This document shows, piece after piece, positions 1 through 7,227 of a DNA stretch of 64,000 nt. Position numbers and translations under genes: made by a program. Positions within the stretch are counted from its first letter, which is position 1; each line of letters starts with the position of its first letter. This DNA comes from Phylloscopus collybita (taxonomy: Eukaryota > Chordata > Aves > Passeriformes > Phylloscopidae), in assembly GCA_027886175.1 (NCBI GenBank), contig JAJNNQ010000137.1:32784001-32848000 (forward strand), given 5' to 3'. Under the pieces are notes generated by a model. That model searched no databases and was not told the DNA's origin. It was given only the letters and a program-made list of their open reading frames with translations.

Positions 1-460
1 TTTTCTGAAGAGTAAAGGTAGTCTGTGGTCATGAGTGGAGATCCACTTTAAGTCGTATTTTCATAGCAGATGCTGAAACATCTTTCTCTGTGGCTGTTTA
101 TTTAATACATTCCCATATTTGTGACAACCCTTGTCAGCAATGGGGCTACAACGGTGCTATATGTTATTGCACAGACTTCTCTGGGATGTGAAATAACCTT
201 GGTTCAGGCTTTCCATCCAGCCTGGACATTGCGCTGCCCAGCTGCCATTTCAGAAACCCAAGCACAGGAAACCTCTGTGTTGAATCACATTGCTCCTACT
301 TTTGACAGAGGGCTGGGGAAGGGTCTGATGGGATGGGATGGTAGTAGGCTCCTGGGGTATTTACCCTCATTTTCACTGAATATGGAAACGGAGAAATAGG
401 GGCAGCTCTGTTTCCCCCAAGGGGAAATGAAGTGTACTGATTAATTGCTGTAGGAATTTA
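1..460. other. Left flank of the retrovirus, no gene recognised
   Basis: Ordinary AT-moderate vertebrate intergenic sequence. The open frame at 121-399 (92 codons) has no recognisable domain, no splice context and no homologue I know, so I treat it as chance. This stretch is the pre-insertion host sequence up to the target-site duplication. Confidence 0.6.
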
Positions 461-465
461 ATGGT
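461..465. repeat. Target-site duplication, left copy (ATGGT)
   Basis: The five bases ATGGT directly precede the TG that begins the 5' LTR, and the same five bases directly follow the CA that ends the 3' LTR (7223-7227). A perfect 5-bp duplication is the footprint of retroviral integrase. It shows that the element is a single integration with both ends intact rather than a rearranged product. Confidence 0.95.
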
Positions 466-539
466 TGTGGTAGGGTGACTTTTGCTGCTCGTATCCCCAA
501 TCGTCTGCTCTGTTTGTGCTGTATATTCAGTTCTGTACC

Positions 540-546
540 TTTAAAA
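540..546 (+). promoter_or_regulatory. Possible LTR TATA-like element
   Basis: TTTAAAA occurs about 75 bp into the LTR. It is the only obvious TATA-like string in the first half of the LTR. The proximity to the LTR start would give a very short U3, so the true promoter may instead be an initiator further in. The same site recurs at 6650-6656 in the 3' LTR. Confidence 0.35.
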
Positions 547-979
547 CTTGTTCTGGGAGCGAAGGGGGAGAAAGCAGCAGCGCGCAGTTTGTTTTGAGAA
601 ACGGCCTGACTCCCCCACGTCTCTCTCTCCGGCGTTCGTTCTGAGGCACGGACAGCGGTGGGACAGAGATCTCCTGTGCTTTTAGTTAGTTTAGCTAGCT
701 AGGGCAGAGAAGACTTCCTGGACTTTTTTTTTTCTCTTCCTTTTTTTCCTTGGGACTGTTTAAATCTGCTCTGGACCGACAAACCCAGAGGAGCAGCGAG
801 GGCTGGCACCTGCGGCCTGCCAGGCCTGGAGCTGCGGAGGGAGTGGAGCTGGTGAGAGACTGAGCTGAGCTACACCCACGGCAAGAACTGTCTCTGTTTG
901 CCATCTCTCTGCAGAGCGGCCAGAGGTTTTATTGTTTCATATTATTAATTCTTTGCATTTGTGGTCATTTTGTTTGTTA

Positions 980-985
980 AATAAA
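980..985 (+). promoter_or_regulatory. LTR polyadenylation signal AATAAA
   Basis: A canonical AATAAA lies in the distal part of the LTR, followed by a T-rich and then a GT-rich stretch (about 988-1045) that could serve as the downstream element. The functional copy would be the one in the 3' LTR at 7090-7095. Confidence 0.7.
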
Positions 986-1112
986 TAGTTTTTTCCACTT
1001 TTCTCTAAGGAAGTTCTTTTCCTGGACCGGCTGGGGGGAGGGGCCGTTTGGGCTTGCTCTTCAGAGGAACCCCTTCGGAGGTTCCCTCTCAATTTTGCCC
1101 TAAACCAGGACA

Positions 1113-1216
1113 TAGATTTATTTGGCGCCCATCCGTGGGGCTTGAGAGAGTGGAAAAAACTTACATTGACTGCTTTTTTGGTTTTACTTTGTGTGGGGAT
1201 AGAGTATTGAGTAGAT
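1113..1216 (+). other. Retroviral leader between LTR and gag
   Basis: A short leader of about 104 bases holds the primer binding site and then T-rich sequence up to the first gag ATG. The splice donor and packaging signal expected in this area of a simple retrovirus cannot be identified by eye. Because no env exists, a donor may not be needed. Confidence 0.6.
1123..1141 (+). other. Retroviral primer binding site, lysine-tRNA-like
   Basis: TGGCGCCCATCCGTGGGGC starts 10 bases after the LTR end. Its first nine bases and last eight bases fit the lysine (1,2)-type site known from MPMV, visna and spumaviruses (TGGCGCCCAACGTGGGGC). The centre differs and is one base longer. The position and the TGG start make it a primer site with high confidence; the tRNA identity is tentative. 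Confidence 0.85.
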
Positions 1217-3238
1217 ATGTTGCTCATTGAATTCCTAATGTCTCTTGGGATGGAGTCCTTTCTGTGTTTCTGTTCCCTGGGCTTTTTTGAGATTTTAATA
1301 CCTCTCTGGTCCCTAGGTTTGTTTTCGTATTCAGCAATAGCTCCAATGTTGTCTCTAACACGTAGCTTTTACACTAGAGGTGCACGAGTTAGGGTTGCTA
1401 TTGTCCTCGGTTTAGCAATCATGATTTATAGGAAGCTTATACAGGTACTGGAGTTTGTGCCTGGTATGTTTGGTTTATGGCTTCTTCGTCCTACCCTGCA
1501 TCCTAGTTCCAGTAGCATGTTTTGGGAATTTATTAATAATTGCACTCAGTTTGTTAGAGGGGATGAAGCTTTTCAGTCATTTCTTTGTTCCTTCTCTTTT
1601 GAACCAGTTACATCACTTTTAGAGAATGTTCAAAGTCCCCTGACTATTAAAGAAACCACCTTTCTGGTATTTAATCTAGTAGGCTTCCTCTATATGTTCT
1701 ACAGCTTGTCTAGAATGAGGTCTGAGTTCTCCAGAGGGGCTGATGAGACTGCTGACCTAAAGGTAGACCCAGGTGTGAAAAATCCTGAATGGTGTGGAAA
1801 ATGGGAGAGAATGGGCCAAACCTTAAAGGAATTTTCTGATCCCCCAGCTTGGGAATTTTCACGCGAACAAATTCAGAACCCAGACGAAGTGGGGAAATAT
1901 CTGGAGGAGAACTGCCATGATAATTCTAAAGAGAAAAGGCTCATTGCGATAAGCTGGGCCCTGGCATATGCTTATCGTACACTGCTAGATACTGTAGGGC
2001 AGCAGATAGAGGCAGGGGTGCAGGGAGATAAATCAGCAGCTACCCAAGTCCCTTGGGCTGCAGCCAATACCGTAGCTACTCAGACAGCAGCTAAACCAGA
2101 CAGTGAACCTAAGACACTGGCAGTCGCCCCAGCAAAGAAGCGCACATACAAAACTGATCGACGAGTGGATGATGATCCAGGTGAAGGACCGTCAGTGCCT
2201 CCCAACACCCAACCAACTGACACCCAATCAGATGCTGAACCAACTGATACACAATCAGAAACTGAACAGACTGACGTAAAATCGGAAACCCAACCAACCG
2301 GCAGAAGATCACAAGCCCAACCAACTGGCAGAAGACCGGAAGCTACTATTGAGTCCTTTTCCCTGAAGGACCTTCGGGGCCTAAGAAAGGATTACACTCG
2401 ACGACCTGATGAATCTATAATCAGTTGGTTAGTCCGTCTTTGGGATGCTGCAGGTGAGGCTACAATTCTGGACGGCACCGAAGCAAGGCATCTGGGATCC
2501 CTGTCACAAGATCCAGTTATTGACCAAGGAATGATGAGAGAGGCTAATCCACGCAGTCTCTGGGAACGGGTCCTGGGAAGTGTGGAACAAAGATATCTGT
2601 GTGCAGACGATCTCTATATGCAGCAAACCCAGTGGAAGACCATAGAACAAGGGATTCAACGCTTACGAGAAATGGCAGTGGCAGAGATTATCTTCTCAGA
2701 TGACCTAAACACTAGGAACCCAGACCTGGTACCATGCACACCCGTGATGTGGCGAAAACTTGTACGACTTGGGCCACAAGAATACTCATCTGCTTTAGCA
2801 ATAATGAAGCGAGACGACACAAGGGAGACCGTGAGGGATATGGCGAAGAAGCTCCGAGCATATGCAGATGCTGTGCATGGCCCGACACATGCCAGAATTG
2901 CAGCTCTAGAAACGCGTATGCAGACATTAGAAGATAAGATAGAGGAGAACCACAAACAACTCAGAGAGGACATTCTCCAAACCTCTGCAGTACAGGTCAG
3001 AGGTTCTGGTACCAAGCGCAGACGTTCTCCAGATAGGGAAAAAAGCAGTATCCCACGAACTAAGCTGTGGTCCTTTCTGCGTGATTCTGGGGAAGACATG
3101 AGGAAATGGGATGGAAAATCTACTGACGATTTGGCACAACGGCTGCGTGAATTGTTGGAAGGCAAGACTCAGAGAGGTAGTTCCACCAAGAGGGAAGTAG
3201 CTCCAGTTTCCCAGGGGAAGACGGATAACCAGGCTTAG
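1217..3238 (+). CDS. gag: Retroviral Gag polyprotein with hydrophobic N terminus
   Basis: This 673-codon frame sits where gag belongs and would form the particle shell. Residues about 14-46, 58-71, 77-90 and 148-164 are strongly hydrophobic, so the N-terminal quarter looks like a multi-pass membrane region rather than a normal matrix domain. Residues 329-375 are a degenerate repeat rich in Q, P, T, D and E (PTDTQS-like and QPTGRR-like units). Residues about 378-555 are helical and tryptophan-containing and look capsid-like. Residues 559-590 have heptad spacing typical of a coiled coil. Residues 600-603 form a basic KRRR patch. No CCHC zinc knuckle is present, as in spumaviruses and ERV-L. In-frame ATGs at codons 8 and 12 are alternative starts. 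The frame ends in UAG, and the next frame continues in phase with it. The function is inferred from position and layout; the capsid assignment is by eye. Confidence 0.88.
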   Translation: MLLIEFLMSLGMESFLCFCSLGFFEILIPLWSLGLFSYSAIAPMLSLTRSFYTRGARVRVAIVLGLAIMIYRKLIQVLEFVPGMFGLWLLRPTLHPSSSSMFWEFINNCTQFVRGDEAFQSFLCSFSFEPVTSLLENVQSPLTIKETTFLVFNLVGFLYMFYSLSRMRSEFSRGADETADLKVDPGVKNPEWCGKWERMGQTLKEFSDPPAWEFSREQIQNPDEVGKYLEENCHDNSKEKRLIAISWALAYAYRTLLDTVGQQIEAGVQGDKSAATQVPWAAANTVATQTAAKPDSEPKTLAVAPAKKRTYKTDRRVDDDPGEGPSVPPNTQPTDTQSDAEPTDTQSETEQTDVKSETQPTGRRSQAQPTGRRPEATIESFSLKDLRGLRKDYTRRPDESIISWLVRLWDAAGEATILDGTEARHLGSLSQDPVIDQGMMREANPRSLWERVLGSVEQRYLCADDLYMQQTQWKTIEQGIQRLREMAVAEIIFSDDLNTRNPDLVPCTPVMWRKLVRLGPQEYSSALAIMKRDDTRETVRDMAKKLRAYADAVHGPTHARIAALETRMQTLEDKIEENHKQLREDILQTSAVQVRGSGTKRRRSPDREKSSIPRTKLWSFLRDSGEDMRKWDGKSTDDLAQRLRELLEGKTQRGSSTKREVAPVSQGKTDNQA

Positions 3239-3270
3239 AGGGGCCCTGCCTCTAGCCAGGTAGAGGCTAG
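3236..3270 (+). promoter_or_regulatory. Probable UAG readthrough signal between gag and pol
   Basis: Gag ends at TAG (3236-3238). The same frame is then open without interruption into the protease. Nine bases after the stop, GCCTCTA (3248-3254) can pair with TAGAGGC (3261-3267) around a 6-nt loop. A competing pairing, CTAGCC (3252-3257) with GGCTAG (3265-3270), is also possible. Gammaretroviruses place a pseudoknot about 8 nt after a gag UAG to make readthrough efficient, so the geometry is similar. I could not identify a pseudoknot partner with confidence. Confidence 0.65.
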
Positions 3271-6200
3271 GGAAAACCGTGTTTTTTGGACTGTGTGGAT
3301 TCGTTGGCCTGGCACATCTGAACCACAAGAATATAAGGCCTTGGTTGACACTGGTGCGCAGTGCACAATAATCCCATCAAGACATGTGGGGGAAGAATCT
3401 GTTTCTATTGCTGGTGTGACAGGGGGATCACAGGATTTTACTTTGGTGGAAGCCGATGTGAGCCTGACTAGAAACGAGTGGAAGAAACACCCTATTGTGA
3501 CAGGCCCAGAGGCCCCATGCATTTTGGGCATAGACTTCCTCCGAAATGGGTATTTCAAAGACCCAAAGGGACTCAGGTGGGCATTTGGGATAGCGGCTGT
3601 AGAGACAGAAGGTGTTAAGCAGTTGAACACTTTGCCTGGGCTATCAGAGAACCCATCTGCAGTAGGACTCCTGAAGGGGGAAGAGCAACGAGTGCCAATT
3701 GCCACTTCAACGGTGCATCGCCGACAGTACAGAACCACTCGAGATGCTGTGATTCCCATCCACAAGATGATCCGTGAGCTGGAGAGCCAAGGGGTGGTCA
3801 GCAAAACCCACTCACCCTTTAATAGCCCCATTTGGCCTGTGCGCAAGTCTGATGGAGATTGGAGATTGACTGTGGACTATCGTGCATTGAATGAAGTGAC
3901 TCCGCCGCTGAGCGCTGCCGTACCGGACATGCTGGAACTCCAGTACGAGCTGGAGTCCAAGGCAGCGAGGTGGTACGCCACTATTGACATTGCCAATGCG
4001 TTTTTCTCCATCCCTCTGGCTGCAGAATGCAGGCCTCAGTTTGCCTTCACATGGAGGGGAGTGCAGTACACCTGGAACCGACTGCCCCAGGGGTGGAAGC
4101 ACAGCCCCACCATCTGCCATGGACTCATTCAGACTGCATTAGAAAAGGGTGAGGCTCCAGAACATCTGCAGTACATTGATGACATCATTGTATGGGGAAA
4201 CACTGCAGCTGAAGTGTTTGAGAAAGGAGAGAAGATCATCCAGATTCTCCTGAAAGCTGGTTTTGCTATCAAGAAGAGCAAAGTTAAGGGACCTGCTCGA
4301 GAGATCCAGTTCTTGGGAATAAAGTGGGAAGATGGGCGGCGCCAGATTCCCACCGATGTCATTAACAAGATCACAGCAATGTCTCCACCGACCAACAAGA
4401 AGGAAACACAAGCTTTCCTAGGCGCCATAGGCTTTTGGAGGATGCACATCCCTGAGTATAGCCAGATTGTGAGCCCTCTCTACCTGGTTACTCGTAAGAA
4501 GAACAATTTCCACTGGGGCCCGGAACAGCAACACGCCTTTGCCCAGATCAAGCAGGAGATCGCTCATGCAGTAGCCCTTGGCCCAGTTAGGACAGAACCA
4601 GATGTGAAGAATGTGCTCTACTCTGCAGCCGGGAGCCATGGTCTGTCCTGGAGCCTTTGGCAGAAGATGCCTGGTGAGACGCGTGGCCGACCATTGGGAT
4701 TCTGGAGTCGAAGCTACCGAGGGGCGGAAGCCAACTACACCCCAACAGAAAAGGAAATTTTAGCAGCCTATGAAGGAATTCAAGCTGCCTCAGAGGTAAT
4801 AGGCACTGAAGCACAACTCTTCTTGGCACCCCGACTACCGGTGCTGGGGTGGATGTTCAAAGCAGAGGTTCCCGCTATCCACCACGCGACCAATGCCACA
4901 TGGAGTAAGTGGATTGCTCTTATCACACAGCGCGCCCGTATTGGAAAACTGAATCGTCCTGGGATTTTGGAAATAATTACAAACTGGCCTGAAGGTGAAC
5001 ACTTTAGTCTCATTGATGAAGAGGAACAGGAGCAAGTAACCCGAGCTGAAGAAGCTCCACCGTATAACCAACTGCCAGCAGAAGAAACACGCTACGCTCT
5101 TTTCACTGACGGTTCCTGCCGCATTGTAGGGATGAAACGAAAGTGGAAGGCAGCAGTATGGAGCCCCACAAGACAAGTTGCACAAGCCACTGAAGGAGAA
5201 GGTGGGTCAAGCCAGCTTGCTGAACTCAAAGCTGTTCAATTGGCCCTGGACATTGCTGAAAAAGAGAAGTGGCCAAAGGTCTACCTCTACACTGATTCGT
5301 GGATGGTAGCCAATGCTCTGTGGGGCTGGCTGGAAAGGTGGAAAAAAGCCAACTGGCAACGTAGGGGAAAACCAATCTGGGCTGCTGATGAGTGGAAAGA
5401 CATTGCCACCAGAATGGAGAAACTATCTGTAAAAGTTCGTCATGTAGACGCCCATGTTCCCAAGAGTCGGGCTAAGGAGGAACACCGAAACAATGAGCAG
5501 GTAGATCAAGCTGCGAAAATAGAAGTATCGAAGATAGACTTAGATTGGCAACATAAGGGAGAGTTGTTCCTAGCTCGGTGGGCCCATGATGCTTCAGGTC
5601 ATCAGGGCAGAGATGCCACCTATAAGTGGGCACGGGACCGAGGGGTGGATCTAACCATGGACAGTATTTCCCAAGTTATCCATGACTGTGAGACATGTGC
5701 CGCCATCAAGCAGGCCAAGCGGGTGAAGCCCCTCTGGTACGGTGGACGGTGGTCCAAGTATAAGTATGGGGAGGCCTGGCAGATTGATTACATCACACTG
5801 CCCCAAACCCGCCAAGGCAAGCGTTACGTGCTGACCATGGTGGAAGCCACCACTGGGTGGCTGGAGACCTATCCTGTGCCTCATGCCACAGCCCGGAACA
5901 CCATCCTGGGCCTGGAAAAGCAAGTTCTTTGGAGGCATGGTACACCTGAGAGGATTGAGTCAGACAATGGGACTCATTTCAAGAATAGCCTTATCAACAC
6001 CTGGGCTAGGGAACATGGCATTGAGTGGGTGTACCATATCCCCTACCATGCACCAGCTGCAGGCAAAGTGGAGAGGTGCAATGGACTGTTAAAAACCACC
6101 TTGAAGGCATTAGGTGGAGGATCTTTCAAAAATTGGGAGCAACACTTAGCAAAGGCCACCTGGTTAGTTAACACCCGAGGTTCCACCAACAGAGCAGGCC

Positions 6201-6421
6201 CAGCCCAGTCTGAGCTCCTATCTACAGTAGACGGAGATAAAGTCCCAGTGGTACATGTGAGAGGTTTGTTAGGGAAGACAGTTTGGATTAAATCTGCCTC
6301 AAATACAGACAAACCCATTCGTGGGATTGTTTTTGCTCAGGGACCAGGCTGCACATGGTGGATAATGCAGAAAGATGGAACAACACGATGTGTACCTCAG
6401 GGAGATCTGATTGTTGGGTGA
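3239..6421 (+). CDS. pol: Retroviral Pol: protease, RT, RNase H, integrase
   Basis: Residues are numbered from the GTG codon at 3293; the frame is open back to the gag stop, and no ATG precedes the protease, so expression as a Gag-Pol fusion is expected. The protease carries DTGA at residue 19 and a downstream ILGIDFL. RT has catalytic D232 and YIDD at 294-297. RNase H has the acidic set D606, E644, D668 and D719. Integrase has H765-x4-H770-x28-C799-x2-C802, then D832, D891 and E927 (DD35E). An SH3-like C-terminal stretch ends the protein. All of these catalytic residues are present and there is no internal stop or frameshift, so the enzyme set looks intact. No dUTPase is evident. The TGA stop (6419-6421) is followed directly by a perfect hairpin. 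No env frame follows. Confidence 0.96.
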   Translation, partial: RGPASSQVEARENRVFWTVWIRWPGTSEPQEYKALVDTGAQCTIIPSRHVGEESVSIAGVTGGSQDFTLVEADVSLTRNEWKKHPIVTGPEAPCILGIDFLRNGYFKDPKGLRWAFGIAAVETEGVKQLNTLPGLSENPSAVGLLKGEEQRVPIATSTVHRRQYRTTRDAVIPIHKMIRELESQGVVSKTHSPFNSPIWPVRKSDGDWRLTVDYRALNEVTPPLSAAVPDMLELQYELESKAARWYATIDIANAFFSIPLAAECRPQFAFTWRGVQYTWNRLPQGWKHSPTICHGLIQTALEKGEAPEHLQYIDDIIVWGNTAAEVFEKGEKIIQILLKAGFAIKKSKVKGPAREIQFLGIKWEDGRRQIPTDVINKITAMSPPTNKKETQAFLGAIGFWRMHIPEYSQIVSPLYLVTRKKNNFHWGPEQQHAFAQIKQEIAHAVALGPVRTEPDVKNVLYSAAGSHGLSWSLWQKMPGETRGRPLGFWSRSYRGAEANYTPTEKEILAAYEGIQAASEVIGTEAQLFLAPRLPVLGWMFKAEVPAIHHATNATWSKWIALITQRARIGKLNRPGILEIITNWPEGEHFSLIDEEEQEQVTRAEEAPPYNQLPAEETRYALFTDGSCRIVGMKRKWKAAVWSPTRQVAQATEGEGGSSQLAELKAVQLALDIAEKEKWPKVYLYTDSWMVANALWGWLERWKKANWQRRGKPIWAADEWKDIATRMEKLSVKVRHVDAHVPKSRAKEEHRNNEQVDQAAKIEVSKIDLDWQHKGELFLARWAHDASGHQGRDATYKWARDRGVDLTMDSISQVIHDCETCAAIKQAKRVKPLWYGGRWSKYKYGEAWQIDYITLPQTRQGKRYVLTMVEATTGWLETYPVPHATARNTILGLEKQVLWRHGTPERIESDNGTHFKNSLINTWAREHGIEWVYHIPYHAPAAGKVERCNGLLKTTLKALGGGSFKNWEQHLAKATWLVNTRGSTNRAGPAQSELLSTVDGDKVPVVHVRGLLGKTVWIKSASNTDKPIRGIVFAQGPGCTWWIMQKDGTTRCVPQGDLIVG

Positions 6422-6454
6422 AGACTGTGAGTAAATATCATTTACTCACAGTCT
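6422..6454 (+). repeat. Perfect 15-bp hairpin directly after the pol stop
   Basis: AGACTGTGAGTAAAT (6422-6436) and ATTTACTCACAGTCT (6440-6454) are exact reverse complements around a 3-nt loop. The arm starts on the base after the TGA. In a simple retrovirus this area can hold RNA export or stability elements such as the constitutive transport element of MPMV. That role is a guess here; the structure is directly visible. Confidence 0.9.
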
Positions 6455-6564
6455 GGATGCTACTACCATTTTCTGTATATAGCTGTGTATATATATATAT
6501 GTATAATGTATGTGTGTGTAGAGTTAGAATTTTAGTTTTGGTAGTAAGTTGACGATATGGGGAT
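6455..6564 (+). other. Non-coding tail between pol and the polypurine tract
   Basis: About 110 bases contain a TA-rich run followed by a TG-rich run (6476-6520). There is no room for env or an accessory protein, and no spliced frame is visible. A short overlapping open frame at 6355-6552 is chance. Confidence 0.7.
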
Positions 6565-6575
6565 AAGGGGTGGAA
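6565..6575 (+). other. Polypurine tract
   Basis: AAGGGGTGGAA directly abuts the TG of the 3' LTR, where plus-strand DNA synthesis would be primed. A single T interrupts the purines. A second purine-rich stretch (GGGGAT) lies just upstream. Confidence 0.85.
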
Positions 6576-7222
6576 TGTGGTAGGGTGACTTTTGCTGCTC
6601 GTATCCCCAATCGTCTGCTCTGTTTGTGCTGTATATTCAGTTCTGTACCTTTAAAACTTGTTCTGGGAGCGAAGGGGGAGAAAGCAGCAGCGCGCAGTTT
6701 GTTTTGAGAAACGGCCTGACTCCCCCACGTCTCTCTCTCCGGCGTTCGTTCTGAGGCACGGACAGCGGTGGGACAGAGATCTCCTGTGCTTTTAGTTAGT
6801 TTAGCTAGCTAGGGCAGAGAAGACTTCCTGGACTTTTTTTTTTCTCTTCCTTTTTTTCCTTGGGACTGTTTAAATCTGCTCTGGACCGACAAACCCAGAG
6901 GAGCAGCGAGGGCTGGCACCTGCGGCCTGCCAGGCCTGGAGCTGCGGAGGGAGTGGAGCTGGTGAGAGACTGAGCTGAGCTACACCCACGGCAAGAACTG
7001 TCTCTGTTTGCCATCTCTCTGCAGAGCGGCCAGAGGTTTTATTGTTTCATATTATTAATTCTTTGCATTTGTGGTCATTTTGTTTGTTAAATAAATAGTT
7101 TTTTCCACTTTTCTCTAAGGAAGTTCTTTTCCTGGACCGGCTGGGGGGAGGGGCCGTTTGGGCTTGCTCTTCAGAGGAACCCCTTCGGAGGTTCCCTCTC
7201 AATTTTGCCCTAAACCAGGACA
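6576..7222 (+). repeat. 3' LTR (647 bp)
   Basis: Reads as identical to the 5' LTR throughout. It holds the TATA-like site (6650-6656) and AATAAA (7090-7095). The terminal CA at 7221-7222 is followed by the right copy of the 5-bp target duplication. Confidence 0.97.
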
Positions 7223-7227
7223 ATGGT
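7223..7227. repeat. Target-site duplication, right copy (ATGGT)
   Basis: Matches 461-465 exactly and defines the right edge of the provirus. The unoccupied allele should carry a single ATGGT joining the flanks. Confidence 0.95.

Larger units (their letters stand above)
466..1112 (+). repeat. 5' LTR (647 bp)
   Basis: It begins TGTGGTAGGG and ends CCAGGACA. A second copy sits at 6576-7222, and I found no difference between the two on reading them side by side. It carries a TATA-like TTTAAAA at 540-546 and a polyadenylation signal AATAAA at 980-985. The 440-bp gap between these would imply a long R region if that TATA-like site is used. A pyrimidine-rich run occupies about 723-750. Reverse-strand open frames inside it (695-904 and the matching 6805-7014) are chance. 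Confidence 0.97.
466..7222 (+). mobile_element. Complete young endogenous retrovirus, ERV-L-like, without env
   Basis: A 6757-bp provirus: LTR, primer binding site, gag, pro-pol, polypurine tract, LTR, bounded by TG...CA ends and a 5-bp target duplication. The LTRs are identical as read line by line (constant offset 6110), and both large frames are open, so the insertion is recent. The class assignment (class III, ERV-L or spuma-like) is an inference from the lack of a Gag zinc knuckle, the RT and integrase flavour, and the absence of env. Mammalian ERV-L usually also carries a dUTPase, which I do not see here. It lies in the same orientation as SRGAP1, about 29 kb upstream of its first coding exon. 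Confidence 0.95.

Noticed and set aside
695..904. 69-codon minus-strand frame present in both LTRs, as an antisense viral protein
   Set aside because: Its duplication follows from LTR identity, and nothing in the peptide or its context supports expression.
6422..6454. Hairpin after pol as a bacterial-type terminator
   Set aside because: The setting is vertebrate nuclear DNA; retroviral 3' ends form at the LTR polyadenylation site.
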